Assembly: GCF_900128925.1 (NCBI RefSeq)
Contig: NZ_FQUJ01000010.1
Span: 62,001 to 126,000, forward strand
DNA: 64,000 nucleotides
Source of the DNA: Modicisalibacter ilicicola DSM 19980
GTDB taxonomy: Bacteria > Pseudomonadota > Gammaproteobacteria > Pseudomonadales > Halomonadaceae
Reading direction: 5' to 3'
In this document: piece after piece, positions 43,228 to 52,244 of the stretch
How the letters are laid out: each line of letters opens with the position of its first letter
Position numbering within the stretch: position 1 is the stretch's first letter
Position numbers and translations under genes: made by a program
The notes under the pieces: generated by a model
Told to the model about the DNA's origin: nothing
The model's database searches: none
What the model saw: the letters and a program-made list of their open reading frames with translations, nothing else

Positions 43228-43748
43228 TGCGCCTCCTCGTTCCATTGGCGCTGATACTACTGTTGAACGGGTGCAGCGCGCCCTTCCAGGCCATCGGCAA
43301 ATCCGCCCAGGTCATCTGGGATCCTTCGCTTCCCGTCGGCCATCCCGAGAATCGCCCCAGCCGGGTCGATCTTTCGATGGTCGCCGAGCGTGACGTCAAC
43401 CCCAACTACCGAGGAATCGGCACGCCCTTGATGTTCCAGATCCTTCAACTCAAGGACGACTCGATGCTGATGGCTGCCGACTTCCCGGAATTGAAACGCG
43501 ATCTCGAGGAGACCCTGGGAACCAACTACCTGGTTCACGATGACTTCACCCTGTTGCCCGGGCAATTCAAGTTCTATGCGCCGTTCGAGATCGATGAGGA
43601 CACGCGCTACATGGGTGTCATCGCGCTTTATGCCGACCCGAACAGGGCGCAGTGGAAGAAGGTCGTGCGCGTCGACGCGACTGGAAACGACTATCACCTG
43701 CTCGTGCATCTTCGTGAGCACGAGGTGGAACTGAGGAAGGAAAATTGA
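43227..43748 (+). CDS. tssJ: T6SS membrane-complex lipoprotein TssJ
   Basis: Outer-membrane lipoprotein of the TssJLM trans-envelope complex; its mature part binds the periplasmic end of TssM. The 173 residues start with RLLVPLALILLLNGC, a signal with the lipobox LLNGC at about residues 12-16. The beta-sandwich contains NPNYRGIGTPLMFQILQLKDD, typical of TssJ, and VIALYADPNRAQWKKVVRV. The start ATG 43227 overlaps the FHA stop; the gene ends overlapping tssK (TGATG). Confidence 0.92.
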   Translation: MRLLVPLALILLLNGCSAPFQAIGKSAQVIWDPSLPVGHPENRPSRVDLSMVAERDVNPNYRGIGTPLMFQILQLKDDSMLMAADFPELKRDLEETLGTNYLVHDDFTLLPGQFKFYAPFEIDEDTRYMGVIALYADPNRAQWKKVVRVDATGNDYHLLVHLREHEVELRKEN

Positions 43749-45082
43749 TGGCCGCTGGCAATCGCGTCGTATGGAACGAAGGGCTGTTCATCAAGCCCCA
43801 GCACTTTCAGCAGCAGCAGCGTAGTCTCGAGACGCTGATCGATATTCGCCTGAAGGGGGCCAGTGGCCAACCTCATGGTTTCCTGTCACTCGAACTCAAC
43901 ACCGAGTTCCTGAGTTTCGGACGCATCGCGCTGACTCGAGCCAGTGGCGTGATGCCGGACGGTACCGCCTTTCGTCTTCCCGAGGACGATGCCGAGCCGG
44001 CGCCTCTGGAGATCGAGGACTCCGCACTGACCAACCAGATCGTCTATCTGGGAGTGCCATTGGCCACCGATGCCGTGGGCGAAGTGAGTTGGCCCGAAGA
44101 CCAGTTGCCTTCACGCTATCGGCTGGCCACGCGAGGAATACGTGACTTGCACTCCCGGGAGGGGGGCATCACCGAGCTCGATGTCGCTCGGGTAACGCCG
44201 CGTCTCTTGCTCGAGCGCGACGACCGCAGCGCCTACGCCTGCCTTGCGGTGACACGCATCATCGAGCGCCGCCCGGATGGCAGCCTGATCCTTGACGACC
44301 AATTCGTGCCGACGCTGCTCAACGTGGCGGCATCTCCCTTCCTGCAGCGTTTCATCGGCGAGATGACCGGCCTGATGCGCGAACGGGCACGCAATATCGC
44401 CCAACGCCTGGCGACACCCCATCAATCCGGCGTGGCCGACGTCTCGGACTTCATGCTGCTGCAGCTGCTCAATCGTGCGAATCCACGTTTCCAGCATCTT
44501 TCTCGCCTGGGGAGGCTGCATCCCGAACGCCTGTATGAGGCGATGCTCGAGATCGGTTGCGAACTCATTACCTTCACCGACGAATCGCGACTGCCGCCGG
44601 ACTTCCCGGCCTATGACCACGATCAACCGGGACGCGCCTTCAAATCGCTGATGCAGAGCCTGCGCCAGTCGCTTTCGACGGTGCTCGAACCCCGTGCCCT
44701 GGCCATACAGCTACAGTCGCGCCGCTATGGACTGATGGTCGCGCCGCTGTCCGATAGCGAATTGCTCGACGATGCAGACTTCATTCTTGCGGTACATGCC
44801 GACATGCCCCCGGACACACTGCGCAAGCAGTTCGTTCAACAGACCAAGGTTGCCAGCGTCGAGCGCATCCGCGATCTCATAAGCCTGCAGTTGCCGGGCA
44901 TACCGCTTATCCAATTGCCGGTGGCACCTCGCCAACTGCCCTATCACGCCGGTTACACCTACTTCCAGCTCGATCGTCAAAGCCAGGCCTGGAGCATGCT
45001 CGAGGGCGCCAGCGGTTTCGCCTTCCATGTGGCCGGTGAATTCCCGGGGCTGGAAATGCAGTTCTGGGCGATCAGGAGTTGA
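43748..45082 (+). CDS. tssK: T6SS baseplate subunit TssK
   Basis: TssK links the baseplate wedges to the TssJLM membrane complex; its N-terminal domain is phage-receptor-binding-protein-like. The 444 residues begin MAAGNRVVWNEGLFIKPQHF, the TssK signature, and QQQQRSLETLID. The C-terminal domain includes PGIPLIQLPVAPRQLPYHA and YTYFQLDRQSQAW, typical of the family. ATG 43748 shares bases with the tssJ stop. tssL begins directly after it. Confidence 0.94.
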   Translation: MAAGNRVVWNEGLFIKPQHFQQQQRSLETLIDIRLKGASGQPHGFLSLELNTEFLSFGRIALTRASGVMPDGTAFRLPEDDAEPAPLEIEDSALTNQIVYLGVPLATDAVGEVSWPEDQLPSRYRLATRGIRDLHSREGGITELDVARVTPRLLLERDDRSAYACLAVTRIIERRPDGSLILDDQFVPTLLNVAASPFLQRFIGEMTGLMRERARNIAQRLATPHQSGVADVSDFMLLQLLNRANPRFQHLSRLGRLHPERLYEAMLEIGCELITFTDESRLPPDFPAYDHDQPGRAFKSLMQSLRQSLSTVLEPRALAIQLQSRRYGLMVAPLSDSELLDDADFILAVHADMPPDTLRKQFVQQTKVASVERIRDLISLQLPGIPLIQLPVAPRQLPYHAGYTYFQLDRQSQAWSMLEGASGFAFHVAGEFPGLEMQFWAIRS

Positions 45083-45084
45083 TC

Positions 45085-45879
45085 ATGCAAGACGTCGTGA
45101 CACGCCACGAAGATCACATAGACGCAACCGGCCTGAACGGGCTGATCCATAGCGACGTCGAGCAACTCGATGCCGATGAGGATTACTGGTTCCACCTGCG
45201 TGGTCACAACCTCAATCCGCTGGTCGATGCGGCGAGTTCGTTGCTCGGCATGGTGCTGCGCGTGCGCAAGCTTGCCAGTCTCGAGGATATCGAACGGCTC
45301 TATCACCAGGTCGTCACCGAAATTGCCTCGATCGAGGTCGAGCTCGCCGAACGAGGTTATGACCGCGCCACGCTGCTGGCCTATCGCTACGTCCTCTGTT
45401 CCTTCATCGACGAAGCGGTGATGGGTACGACCTGGGGTCAACAGAGCAAATGGGCGGAGCACTCGTTGCTGACCCGTTTTCACAACGAGACCTGGGGCGG
45501 CGAGAAGGTCTTCTCGATACTCGCCCGCCTGCAGCAGGAGCCCCAGCGCTACCCCCACATGCTGGCCTTCATCTATTTATGCCTGTGCCTGGGCTTCGAG
45601 GGACGCTATCGGGTCATGCCCCAGGGCCGCACGGAATACGAGCTGATCGTGCGCACCCTTGGCGAACAGCTCTCGGCCCAGGGAGATGCCACCAACAGCG
45701 CTCTGACTCAGCCACTGGAAAACGTCATTCCCGCCCATCGTCGCCGTCGCGAGGGTTTGCCCCTGTGGGGCGTTTTCGCCCTGTTCGCGACATTCGCAAC
45801 GCTCGCGTATGGCGTGCTGGCCTGGTCGCTGGATCAGAAAGCCGATGCCGTGATCGCCATTCTCGACCGAATACTTTAG
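45085..45879 (+). CDS. tssL: T6SS inner-membrane protein TssL (DotU/IcmH-like)
   Basis: Cytosolic-facing membrane protein that pairs with TssM and TssJ. The 264-residue protein has the DotU core NPLVDAASSLLGMVLRVRKL near residue 41, the conserved FIDEAVMGTTWGQQSKWAEH near residue 110, and FHNETWGGEKVF, and ends with one transmembrane helix LWGVFALFATFATLAYGVLA near residue 230. No OmpA-like peptidoglycan-binding domain is fused, so cell-wall anchoring must come from another protein. AGGAGTTGATC precedes ATG 45085. Confidence 0.93.
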   Translation: MQDVVTRHEDHIDATGLNGLIHSDVEQLDADEDYWFHLRGHNLNPLVDAASSLLGMVLRVRKLASLEDIERLYHQVVTEIASIEVELAERGYDRATLLAYRYVLCSFIDEAVMGTTWGQQSKWAEHSLLTRFHNETWGGEKVFSILARLQQEPQRYPHMLAFIYLCLCLGFEGRYRVMPQGRTEYELIVRTLGEQLSAQGDATNSALTQPLENVIPAHRRRREGLPLWGVFALFATFATLAYGVLAWSLDQKADAVIAILDRIL

Positions 45880-45888
45880 GAGAAACTA

Positions 45889-48573
45889 ATGTATAGGGTA
45901 GAGCTCTCTGCGCTCATCGGCAGACTCAACGCCATCGCTCGCCAGGGTCTGGAGCAGGCCACGGCCCATTGCGCGGAACAGCGGGCACCGGAAGTGAGTG
46001 TCGGGCATCTGCTGCTGGCGTTGCTCGACCAGCCGCTCTGCGACGTGCGCCACCTACTCGAGCATCAGGCCATCGAGACGTCGGAACTGCGCGCCTCGCT
46101 GAGCGACGAGACCGCTCCACCCCGGGGTCTCATGGTCGCCACCCCAAGTTTCTCGCCGCTGCTCATCGAGCTGCTGCAGGATGCCTGGCTGCTCGCCTCC
46201 ACCGAACTCGAGCATACTCAGCTGCGCAGCGGCGCCATCTTCGTCACCTTGCTGCACAATGCCTCCCGCTATTTGGGGCCGCGCAGCAGCGAACTTCTCA
46301 CCCCGCTCAATCGCGAAAGCCTGCGCCGCGACTTCTCGCGGCTGACCGCGGAGTCCACCGAAGCGCCCCGCCTCCAGGAGCACGAAGATTCCTGGCAGCC
46401 GGGTCCTGGCGTTTCAATACCGCCTCCGGACAGCGACAGCGCCCTGGCACGCTTCACCACCTCGCTGACCGAACAGGCGCGCCACGACAAGCTCGATCCA
46501 GTCCTGTGCCGCGACCCGGAGATCGACCAGATGCTCGACATCCTAGGCCGCCGGCGCAAGAACAACCCGATCGTCATCGGAGACGCCGGCGTCGGCAAGA
46601 GCGCGGTGGTCGAGGGGCTGGCGAACCGCATCGTGGCCGGCGACGTGCCACCCGCGCTGGCCGAGGTCGAGCTTCTGGCGCTGGATCTCGGTGCCTTGCA
46701 AGCCGGTGCCTCGGTGAAGGGCGAATTCGAAAAGCGCCTCAAGGCGGTGATCGACGAAGTGCGTAATGCGCCCCGCCAGATCCTGCTGTTCATCGACGAA
46801 GCGCATACCCTGATCGGCGCCGGCAACCAGGAAGGAGGAGCGGATGCCGCCAACCTGCTCAAGCCGGCCCTGGCTCGGGGCGAACTGCGTACCATCACCG
46901 CCACCACCTGGCGCGAATACAAGAAGTATTTCGAGAAGGACCCGGCACTATCCCGGCGTTTCCAGCCGGTTTCCCTGGCCGAGCCCAGCCCCGAGCAGGC
47001 GCTGATCATCCTGCGGGGTCTGCGCGACGTCTATGAGCGCGCGCACGGCGTGCTGATCGGCGAAAGCGGTCTGCGCGCCGCGGCCCAGCTGTCGGCCCGC
47101 TACCTGGCGGGACGCCAGCTTCCCGACAAGGCCATCGACGTGCTGGACACCGCCTGCGCGCGGCTGTCCCAGGCCCTGGACGCTCCGCCACGCCGCTTGA
47201 GTCATTTGCGCAGCGAACACCTTGCCGCGCGCCGCGAACGCGAACAACTCAATCGTGAAGTCCTGTTGGGTCGCGCCCCGGATACGCAGCGCAGCGACGA
47301 GCTCGATACTCGCCTGGCACGTATCACCGACGAGCTCGCCACCCTGGAAGCCGCCTGGCATACCCAGCGCGAGTGCGTTGACGCCACCCTGGTATTGCAC
47401 GCCCAATTGCTCGGCAGCCACGCAGAATCGCAAGACGTGCAACTAGCGTCGGCTACCAATGATCCCTGCGGCGATACTGCCCCCGACGCCGACCACCATC
47501 GTCTGCATGCCGAACTGCTCGAACGCGAGGCCGAACTCAAGACACTGCAGCACGAACATGCCTTGCTCGATGCCAGTGTCGAGGAGGCCCAGATCGCCCA
47601 GGTCATCGGCGACTGGACCGGGGTTCCCGTGGAGCGCTTGACCAGCGACGAACTGACCCGACTGACCGAGCTACCCCAACATCTCGGTCGTCTGGTGCAG
47701 GGCCAGGACACCGCCATCGCTCGCCTGCATCGCCATCTGCTCACCGCCCGCGCGGACCTGCGTCGCCCGGGGCGCCCCCTGGGCGCCTTCCTGCTGGTCG
47801 GCCCGAGCGGGGTGGGCAAGACCGAGACCGTGGTGCAGATCGCCGAGCGTCTTTACGGGGGGCGGCAATTTCTCACCACCATCAACATGTCCGAGTACCA
47901 GGAAAAACACACGGTCTCTCGGCTGATCGGGTCTCCGCCGGGTTATGTCGGCTTCGGCGAGGGCGGCTTGTTGACTGAAGCGATTCGCCAGCGCCCCTAC
48001 TCCATCGTACTGCTCGACGAGGTCGAAAAGGCCCACCCGGACGTGCTCAACCTGTTCTATCAGGCCTTCGACAAGGGTGAACTGGCCGATGGCGAGGGGC
48101 GCTTGATCGACTGCAAGAACGTGGTGTTCTTCCTGACCTCGAACCTCGGCTTCGAAACCATCGTCGCCCATGCCGATTCCCCCGGGTCCCTGGACGATGC
48201 GCTCTATCCCGAGCTTGCCGGCTTCTTCAAGCCGGCGCTGCTGGCGCGCATGGAAGTCGTGCCCTATTTTCCGCTCTCCGCGGATACGCTGACCTCGATC
48301 GTCGAAGCCAAGCTCACCGCCCTCGCCTCACGCATTCGCCAGCGCCATCGCGACGCCGAGGTGCGACTTGGAGAGGGCTTGGCCGAAGCCATCCGTGCTC
48401 GAGCCATCCGCAGCGAAAACGGGGCCCGCATGCTCGAATCGGTCATCGACGGTGAGCTGCTGCCACCGGTCTCTCGGGCCCTGCTCGAACGTCTCTCCCG
48501 GGGCGAACCGGTCACTCGCGTCACCTTGGGCGTCGACGACGAGCGCGCGGGTTTCGTGGCCTGCGTGGAATAA
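45889..48573 (+). CDS. tssH: T6SS AAA+ disaggregase ClpV
   Basis: ClpV (TssH) disassembles contracted TssBC sheaths using ATP. The 894 residues contain an N-domain (residues 1-150) that binds sheath, then two AAA+ modules. Module 1 has Walker A GDAGVGKSAVVEG near residue 231 and Walker B LLFIDEAHTLIGAG; module 2 has Walker A GPSGVGKTETV near residue 638 and VLLDEVEKAHPDV. A middle helical domain lies between. The gene begins after a TAGGAGAAACTA site and is followed at once by the sigma-54 regulator. Confidence 0.96.
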   Translation: MYRVELSALIGRLNAIARQGLEQATAHCAEQRAPEVSVGHLLLALLDQPLCDVRHLLEHQAIETSELRASLSDETAPPRGLMVATPSFSPLLIELLQDAWLLASTELEHTQLRSGAIFVTLLHNASRYLGPRSSELLTPLNRESLRRDFSRLTAESTEAPRLQEHEDSWQPGPGVSIPPPDSDSALARFTTSLTEQARHDKLDPVLCRDPEIDQMLDILGRRRKNNPIVIGDAGVGKSAVVEGLANRIVAGDVPPALAEVELLALDLGALQAGASVKGEFEKRLKAVIDEVRNAPRQILLFIDEAHTLIGAGNQEGGADAANLLKPALARGELRTITATTWREYKKYFEKDPALSRRFQPVSLAEPSPEQALIILRGLRDVYERAHGVLIGESGLRAAAQLSARYLAGRQLPDKAIDVLDTACARLSQALDAPPRRLSHLRSEHLAARREREQLNREVLLGRAPDTQRSDELDTRLARITDELATLEAAWHTQRECVDATLVLHAQLLGSHAESQDVQLASATNDPCGDTAPDADHHRLHAELLEREAELKTLQHEHALLDASVEEAQIAQVIGDWTGVPVERLTSDELTRLTELPQHLGRLVQGQDTAIARLHRHLLTARADLRRPGRPLGAFLLVGPSGVGKTETVVQIAERLYGGRQFLTTINMSEYQEKHTVSRLIGSPPGYVGFGEGGLLTEAIRQRPYSIVLLDEVEKAHPDVLNLFYQAFDKGELADGEGRLIDCKNVVFFLTSNLGFETIVAHADSPGSLDDALYPELAGFFKPALLARMEVVPYFPLSADTLTSIVEAKLTALASRIRQRHRDAEVRLGEGLAEAIRARAIRSENGARMLESVIDGELLPPVSRALLERLSRGEPVTRVTLGVDDERAGFVACVE

Positions 48574-48577
48574 GCCG

Positions 48578-50113
48578 ATGAGCCTGGACAGAATGACGAT
48601 CGCTCTCGACATGCTGGCATGCCCAAACACTGCCAGCTTGCGCGAGCGCGGTCGTGCGGCGTTGTGCGAGACCCACGATCTGGTCTGGAGCCATTGCCTG
48701 GCGCTCGATGCCAGCGGTCGCTGGCTGGTTCAGGACGATAGCGAGATACGCCTTGCCTGCGATGACTTTCGTCATCCTTATGCTCACGCCATCCGTCGCG
48801 GCACCCCCTTGACCCTGAAACTCGGCGAGGCTCGCTCGCGGCTCGACCATCCGGACTTCCAGGCTCAGGTCGCGAGGCTGTCAAGCGATCTGCTCTTGGA
48901 GATCCGACCGCTGAGAGCCCTGGATGGTGCCCGAGAATGGCTCGGCGTACTGGCGTTTGCCGCCAGTACCGTCGCACTCGATGCCCTGCTCGATGATCCC
49001 GGCTTTTCCGTCTTCGAAAGGCTGTTGTGTCAGCTCTGGGCTCGACACCATCGCCAGCTCGACGAGCATCGTCAGCGCAGCCAGCTGCGCGACTCCTTGA
49101 CCAAACTCAACGCTGGCGCTCGTCGCCAGGCCCTGAGCCGTCGGCTGGCTGAGACCATCCTGGGCGAAACCCCGGCCATCCAGACCCTGCGCGAGCAGAT
49201 CGTGCGCGCCGCCGAAACCTCCCTGGCCGTGCTGATTCAGGGTGAAACCGGCAGCGGCAAGGATCTGGTGGCCCGAGCCCTGCACCGTCTCTCGGCTCGC
49301 GCAAATGGCCCTTTCGTGGCACTCAATTGTGCGGCGATCCCCGAAACGCTACTCGAATCCGAGCTATTCGGACACGCCAAGGGCGCCTTTTCCGGCGCCG
49401 ACCAGGCCCGAAACGGCCTGCTCGGCGAGACCGATGGCGGCACCCTGTTCCTCGACGAAATCGGGGATATGCCACAGTCGTTGCAGGCCAAACTGCTGCG
49501 CGTGCTGGAAAGCGGTCGCTATCGCCCATTGGGGGAAAGCGAGGAGCGGCGTGCCGATCTGCGCCTGGTCGCCGCCACTCATCAACCGCTACGCGAGCAC
49601 ATTCGTGACGGTCGCTTTCGCGCCGACCTGTTCTATCGCCTGAGCCAATTTCCCTTGGTATTGCCTCCCCTGCGAGAGCGCCGCGACGACATCGCCTTGC
49701 TCGCCAAGACGTTCATCGATGAGTTCTGCCGACGCGAGAGACGCGCCGAACTGGGCATCACCCCGGCGGCATTGCGCCTGCTTCGCGAGCGCGACTACCC
49801 GGGCAATATCCGCGAACTCAAGAACCTCATCGACTATGCCTGCGCCATGACCCCCGCCGGGGAAGACGTGGGCCCCCGGTCCCTGCTGATCGTTGCCGAG
49901 GAAAGGGCAGCGCCGGCGCAGGACATCGCCCCGCCTGGCACGACCGACAATGCGATTTCGGACTTGCGCCAGGCGCTGCGCGACTACGAGGCCCGCCTGA
50001 TTCGTGAACGTCTTGACCGCTTCGATGGCAATCGCACCCTGGCCGCCCAGAGCCTGGGCGTTCCCAAGCGCACCCTGGCACACAAGTGCCAACTGCTGGA
50101 ATTGGACCCCTGA
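48578..50113 (+). CDS. vasH: Sigma-54-dependent T6SS activator VasH
   Basis: Enhancer-binding protein that activates RNA polymerase-sigma54, in V. cholerae needed for hcp transcription. The 511-residue product has a GAF-like N-terminal region (to about residue 180), a central AAA+ domain with Walker A GETGSGKD near residue 222 and Walker B TLFLDEIGDMP, and a C-terminal Fis-type helix-turn-helix (RTLAAQSLGVPKRTLAHKCQ). The sigma54-contact loop reads GAFSGA near residue 269 where GAFTGA is the norm. The start is four bases after the clpV stop. It likely controls this operon and a remote hcp. Confidence 0.9.
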   Translation: MSLDRMTIALDMLACPNTASLRERGRAALCETHDLVWSHCLALDASGRWLVQDDSEIRLACDDFRHPYAHAIRRGTPLTLKLGEARSRLDHPDFQAQVARLSSDLLLEIRPLRALDGAREWLGVLAFAASTVALDALLDDPGFSVFERLLCQLWARHHRQLDEHRQRSQLRDSLTKLNAGARRQALSRRLAETILGETPAIQTLREQIVRAAETSLAVLIQGETGSGKDLVARALHRLSARANGPFVALNCAAIPETLLESELFGHAKGAFSGADQARNGLLGETDGGTLFLDEIGDMPQSLQAKLLRVLESGRYRPLGESEERRADLRLVAATHQPLREHIRDGRFRADLFYRLSQFPLVLPPLRERRDDIALLAKTFIDEFCRRERRAELGITPAALRLLRERDYPGNIRELKNLIDYACAMTPAGEDVGPRSLLIVAEERAAPAQDIAPPGTTDNAISDLRQALRDYEARLIRERLDRFDGNRTLAAQSLGVPKRTLAHKCQLLELDP

Positions 50114-50751
50114 TGATCCCGACCTTTCTTCGTCCCAGGGCCCTGGTACTGATGCTGATGGTGCTGTCGAGCCCCGCATCGAATGCCGACGACCCTAACG
50201 AGCTGGCTACCGGCTGTGCCGGCCTGCAATCACGGCTGGAACGTCTCCAATGCTACGACGCCCTGTTTCGCCCGGCTTCGAGCACCGTTTCAGGCGGCGA
50301 CCCCCGACCGGCGCTGTGGCATGCGATCAACGTCCTCGAACAGGGGCGTGGCGACGACTTCAGCCTGCGTGTCGCCCAACCCGACAACGGCGACGTGCTG
50401 ATGAGCGCCCCGGCCCTGGGCGCCATGCATCCGCGTCCCCGACTGGTCATCAGCTGTGAAAACGACATCACCCATTTTCAGATCCATGTCGACGAACCGC
50501 TCGGGGAGGGTCGCGTTCGACTGCGGCTCAAGACCCCAAGCATCGATATCGAGCGCCCCTGGCGCATCCGCGACGAGGGGTATGTGGTGAGCGGCGGTCG
50601 AGGCCTGCCCGCCATCGACACCCTGCAGCGCCTGCTCGATGCCAATACCCTGACGCTCGGCAGCAATGTCGATGCCCTCGATGGGCTGCGTTTCGATCTG
50701 ACCGGGCTGCGCGCACGCATCGAGCCGCTGCGCAACGCTTGCCGCTGGTAG
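50113..50751 (+). CDS. T6SS-associated VasI/TagO-like exported protein
   Basis: Family of the V. cholerae VasI protein (PF11319 type), 212 residues. It has a signal peptide (RALVLMLMVLSSPASNA) and then CAGLQSRLERLQCYDALF, where the cysteine, R and D pattern is typical. A beta-rich body follows with LVISCENDITHFQIHVDEP and RIRDEGYVVSGGRGLPAID. VasI is periplasmic, and its role is not well defined. The gene overlaps vasH (TGATG) and precedes tssA. Confidence 0.85.
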   Translation: MIPTFLRPRALVLMLMVLSSPASNADDPNELATGCAGLQSRLERLQCYDALFRPASSTVSGGDPRPALWHAINVLEQGRGDDFSLRVAQPDNGDVLMSAPALGAMHPRPRLVISCENDITHFQIHVDEPLGEGRVRLRLKTPSIDIERPWRIRDEGYVVSGGRGLPAIDTLQRLLDANTLTLGSNVDALDGLRFDLTGLRARIEPLRNACRW

Positions 50752-50760
50752 GAGATGGCC

Positions 50761-52215
50761 ATGACACGCATCACTACACAAGCGCAGCTCGCTCCTCTGC
50801 TTGCCCCTCTACCCGCCTCCTCGTCAGGCGACACGGAGGGCGCACCGGAGATCGGTCATCGTGTCGATGGCGAGGCCGATTACGCCTGGCTCGACGAGGA
50901 GATGATGAAGATAGGATCGCTGCGCCATGGCAGCGTCGACTGGCTGCAGGCGGAAAGCCGCGCCATGCGCCTGCTCAGCGAGAAAGGCAAGGACCTCAAG
51001 GTGCTCGGCCACTTACTGCACTGCCTGCAACAGGATGGCGACCCTCTCCGCTTCGCCTTGTCCCTGCAATTGCTTGTCGGGGTGCTGGGCAGCTGGTGGC
51101 ACGCGGCCTGGCCCTTTCATAGTGAGCGCGCCCGCCATCGGCTGTTCATCCAATTCACCCAGCGCAGCGCACGCCTTGCAGCAGCCCTGGATTTCTGCGG
51201 CACCCCGACCGAGCATCGGCTTTGCGAGGAGGCCTGCCTAGCCCTGATCGACGCTGCGCAAGCCCGGGAGTTGCCGACAGAAAATCTTGACGAACTCAAG
51301 CGCACCCTCGAAGGCGCGAGGCAGTCCGAGCCGGCATCTGCCCAAGGCACGGCGGCGACTGAACGAGGTAGGGATAAAAGTCGCCATACCGGAACCTCTC
51401 ATGACGACCCTGCCCCCTCGCGGGCGCCAGAAGGTCGCCTGGAAAGCAGCAACGAGCGGGGTAACCGCCAGGCACTGCTCAAGATGGCCGATTTTATCAA
51501 CGAGCAATCCCCCGGCGAACCGCTGGGCTATCGCCTGCGCCGCCATGCCCTGTGGCATGCCATTCATGCCCTGCCCGGCACCCGGGACGGCGAACGCACG
51601 GAGCTTGTTCCGGTCTCGGCGGACCGCATCGCCAATTATCGCGACGCCCTGGCCCGTAATGCCGATTCGGCGCTATGGCGGCGCATCGAGGCGAGCCTGG
51701 CGGTCAGCCCCTATTGGCTCGAAGGCCATCGGCTGAGTGCCGAAGTCGCCAACGCCCTGGGGCATGCCGATTGTGCGACGGCAATTCGCGAGGAAGTCGT
51801 GCGTTTCGTCGAACGTCTGCCCGGTCTCGAAGCGCTGACCTTCAATGACGGCACCCCTTTCATCGACGACGCCACCCGGGAGTGGCTCGATAGGGCGCCC
51901 ACCGGCTCAGGTCCGCGAAATTACCATGGCAGCGGCGACCCCTGGCAAATCGGCTTGGCAGAAGCGCACGACCGTCTTGCCGAGGAAGGACTGCAAGCGG
52001 CCCTCGGGGTGCTCGATCGAGGTCTCGCCGAGGCACGCTGGCCCAGGGATCGCGCCTACTGGCGACTGGCCAGCGCCGAGCTGCTCGAGGCAGCAGGACT
52101 CGACGCCCTGGCTCGACAACATTACCAGGCGCTGCAACACGCCCTGGCGGATATCGATCTGGCGCGCTGGGAGCCGGCCTTGGTGGCCCATCTCGACAAG
52201 TCGCTGAAGAACTGA
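50761..52215 (+). CDS. tssA: T6SS assembly protein TssA, VasJ type
   Basis: TssA coordinates sheath and tube polymerisation. The 484 residues have the ImpA-type N-terminal domain (YAWLDEEMMKIGSLRHGSVD near residue 40, then VLGHLLHCLQQDGD) and a VasJ-type C-terminal domain, beginning with YRLRRHALWHAIHALPGT and ANYRDALARN. A basic, low-complexity linker (RGRDKSRHTGTS) separates them. ATG 50761 was chosen with TAGGAGATGGCC upstream over ATG 50755. It corresponds to VCA0119. The following gene is tssM after 29 bases. Confidence 0.88.
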   Translation: MTRITTQAQLAPLLAPLPASSSGDTEGAPEIGHRVDGEADYAWLDEEMMKIGSLRHGSVDWLQAESRAMRLLSEKGKDLKVLGHLLHCLQQDGDPLRFALSLQLLVGVLGSWWHAAWPFHSERARHRLFIQFTQRSARLAAALDFCGTPTEHRLCEEACLALIDAAQARELPTENLDELKRTLEGARQSEPASAQGTAATERGRDKSRHTGTSHDDPAPSRAPEGRLESSNERGNRQALLKMADFINEQSPGEPLGYRLRRHALWHAIHALPGTRDGERTELVPVSADRIANYRDALARNADSALWRRIEASLAVSPYWLEGHRLSAEVANALGHADCATAIREEVVRFVERLPGLEALTFNDGTPFIDDATREWLDRAPTGSGPRNYHGSGDPWQIGLAEAHDRLAEEGLQAALGVLDRGLAEARWPRDRAYWRLASAELLEAAGLDALARQHYQALQHALADIDLARWEPALVAHLDKSLKN

Positions 52216-52244
52216 CAATAGCAAGGTACAGGGGAAAGACAACG

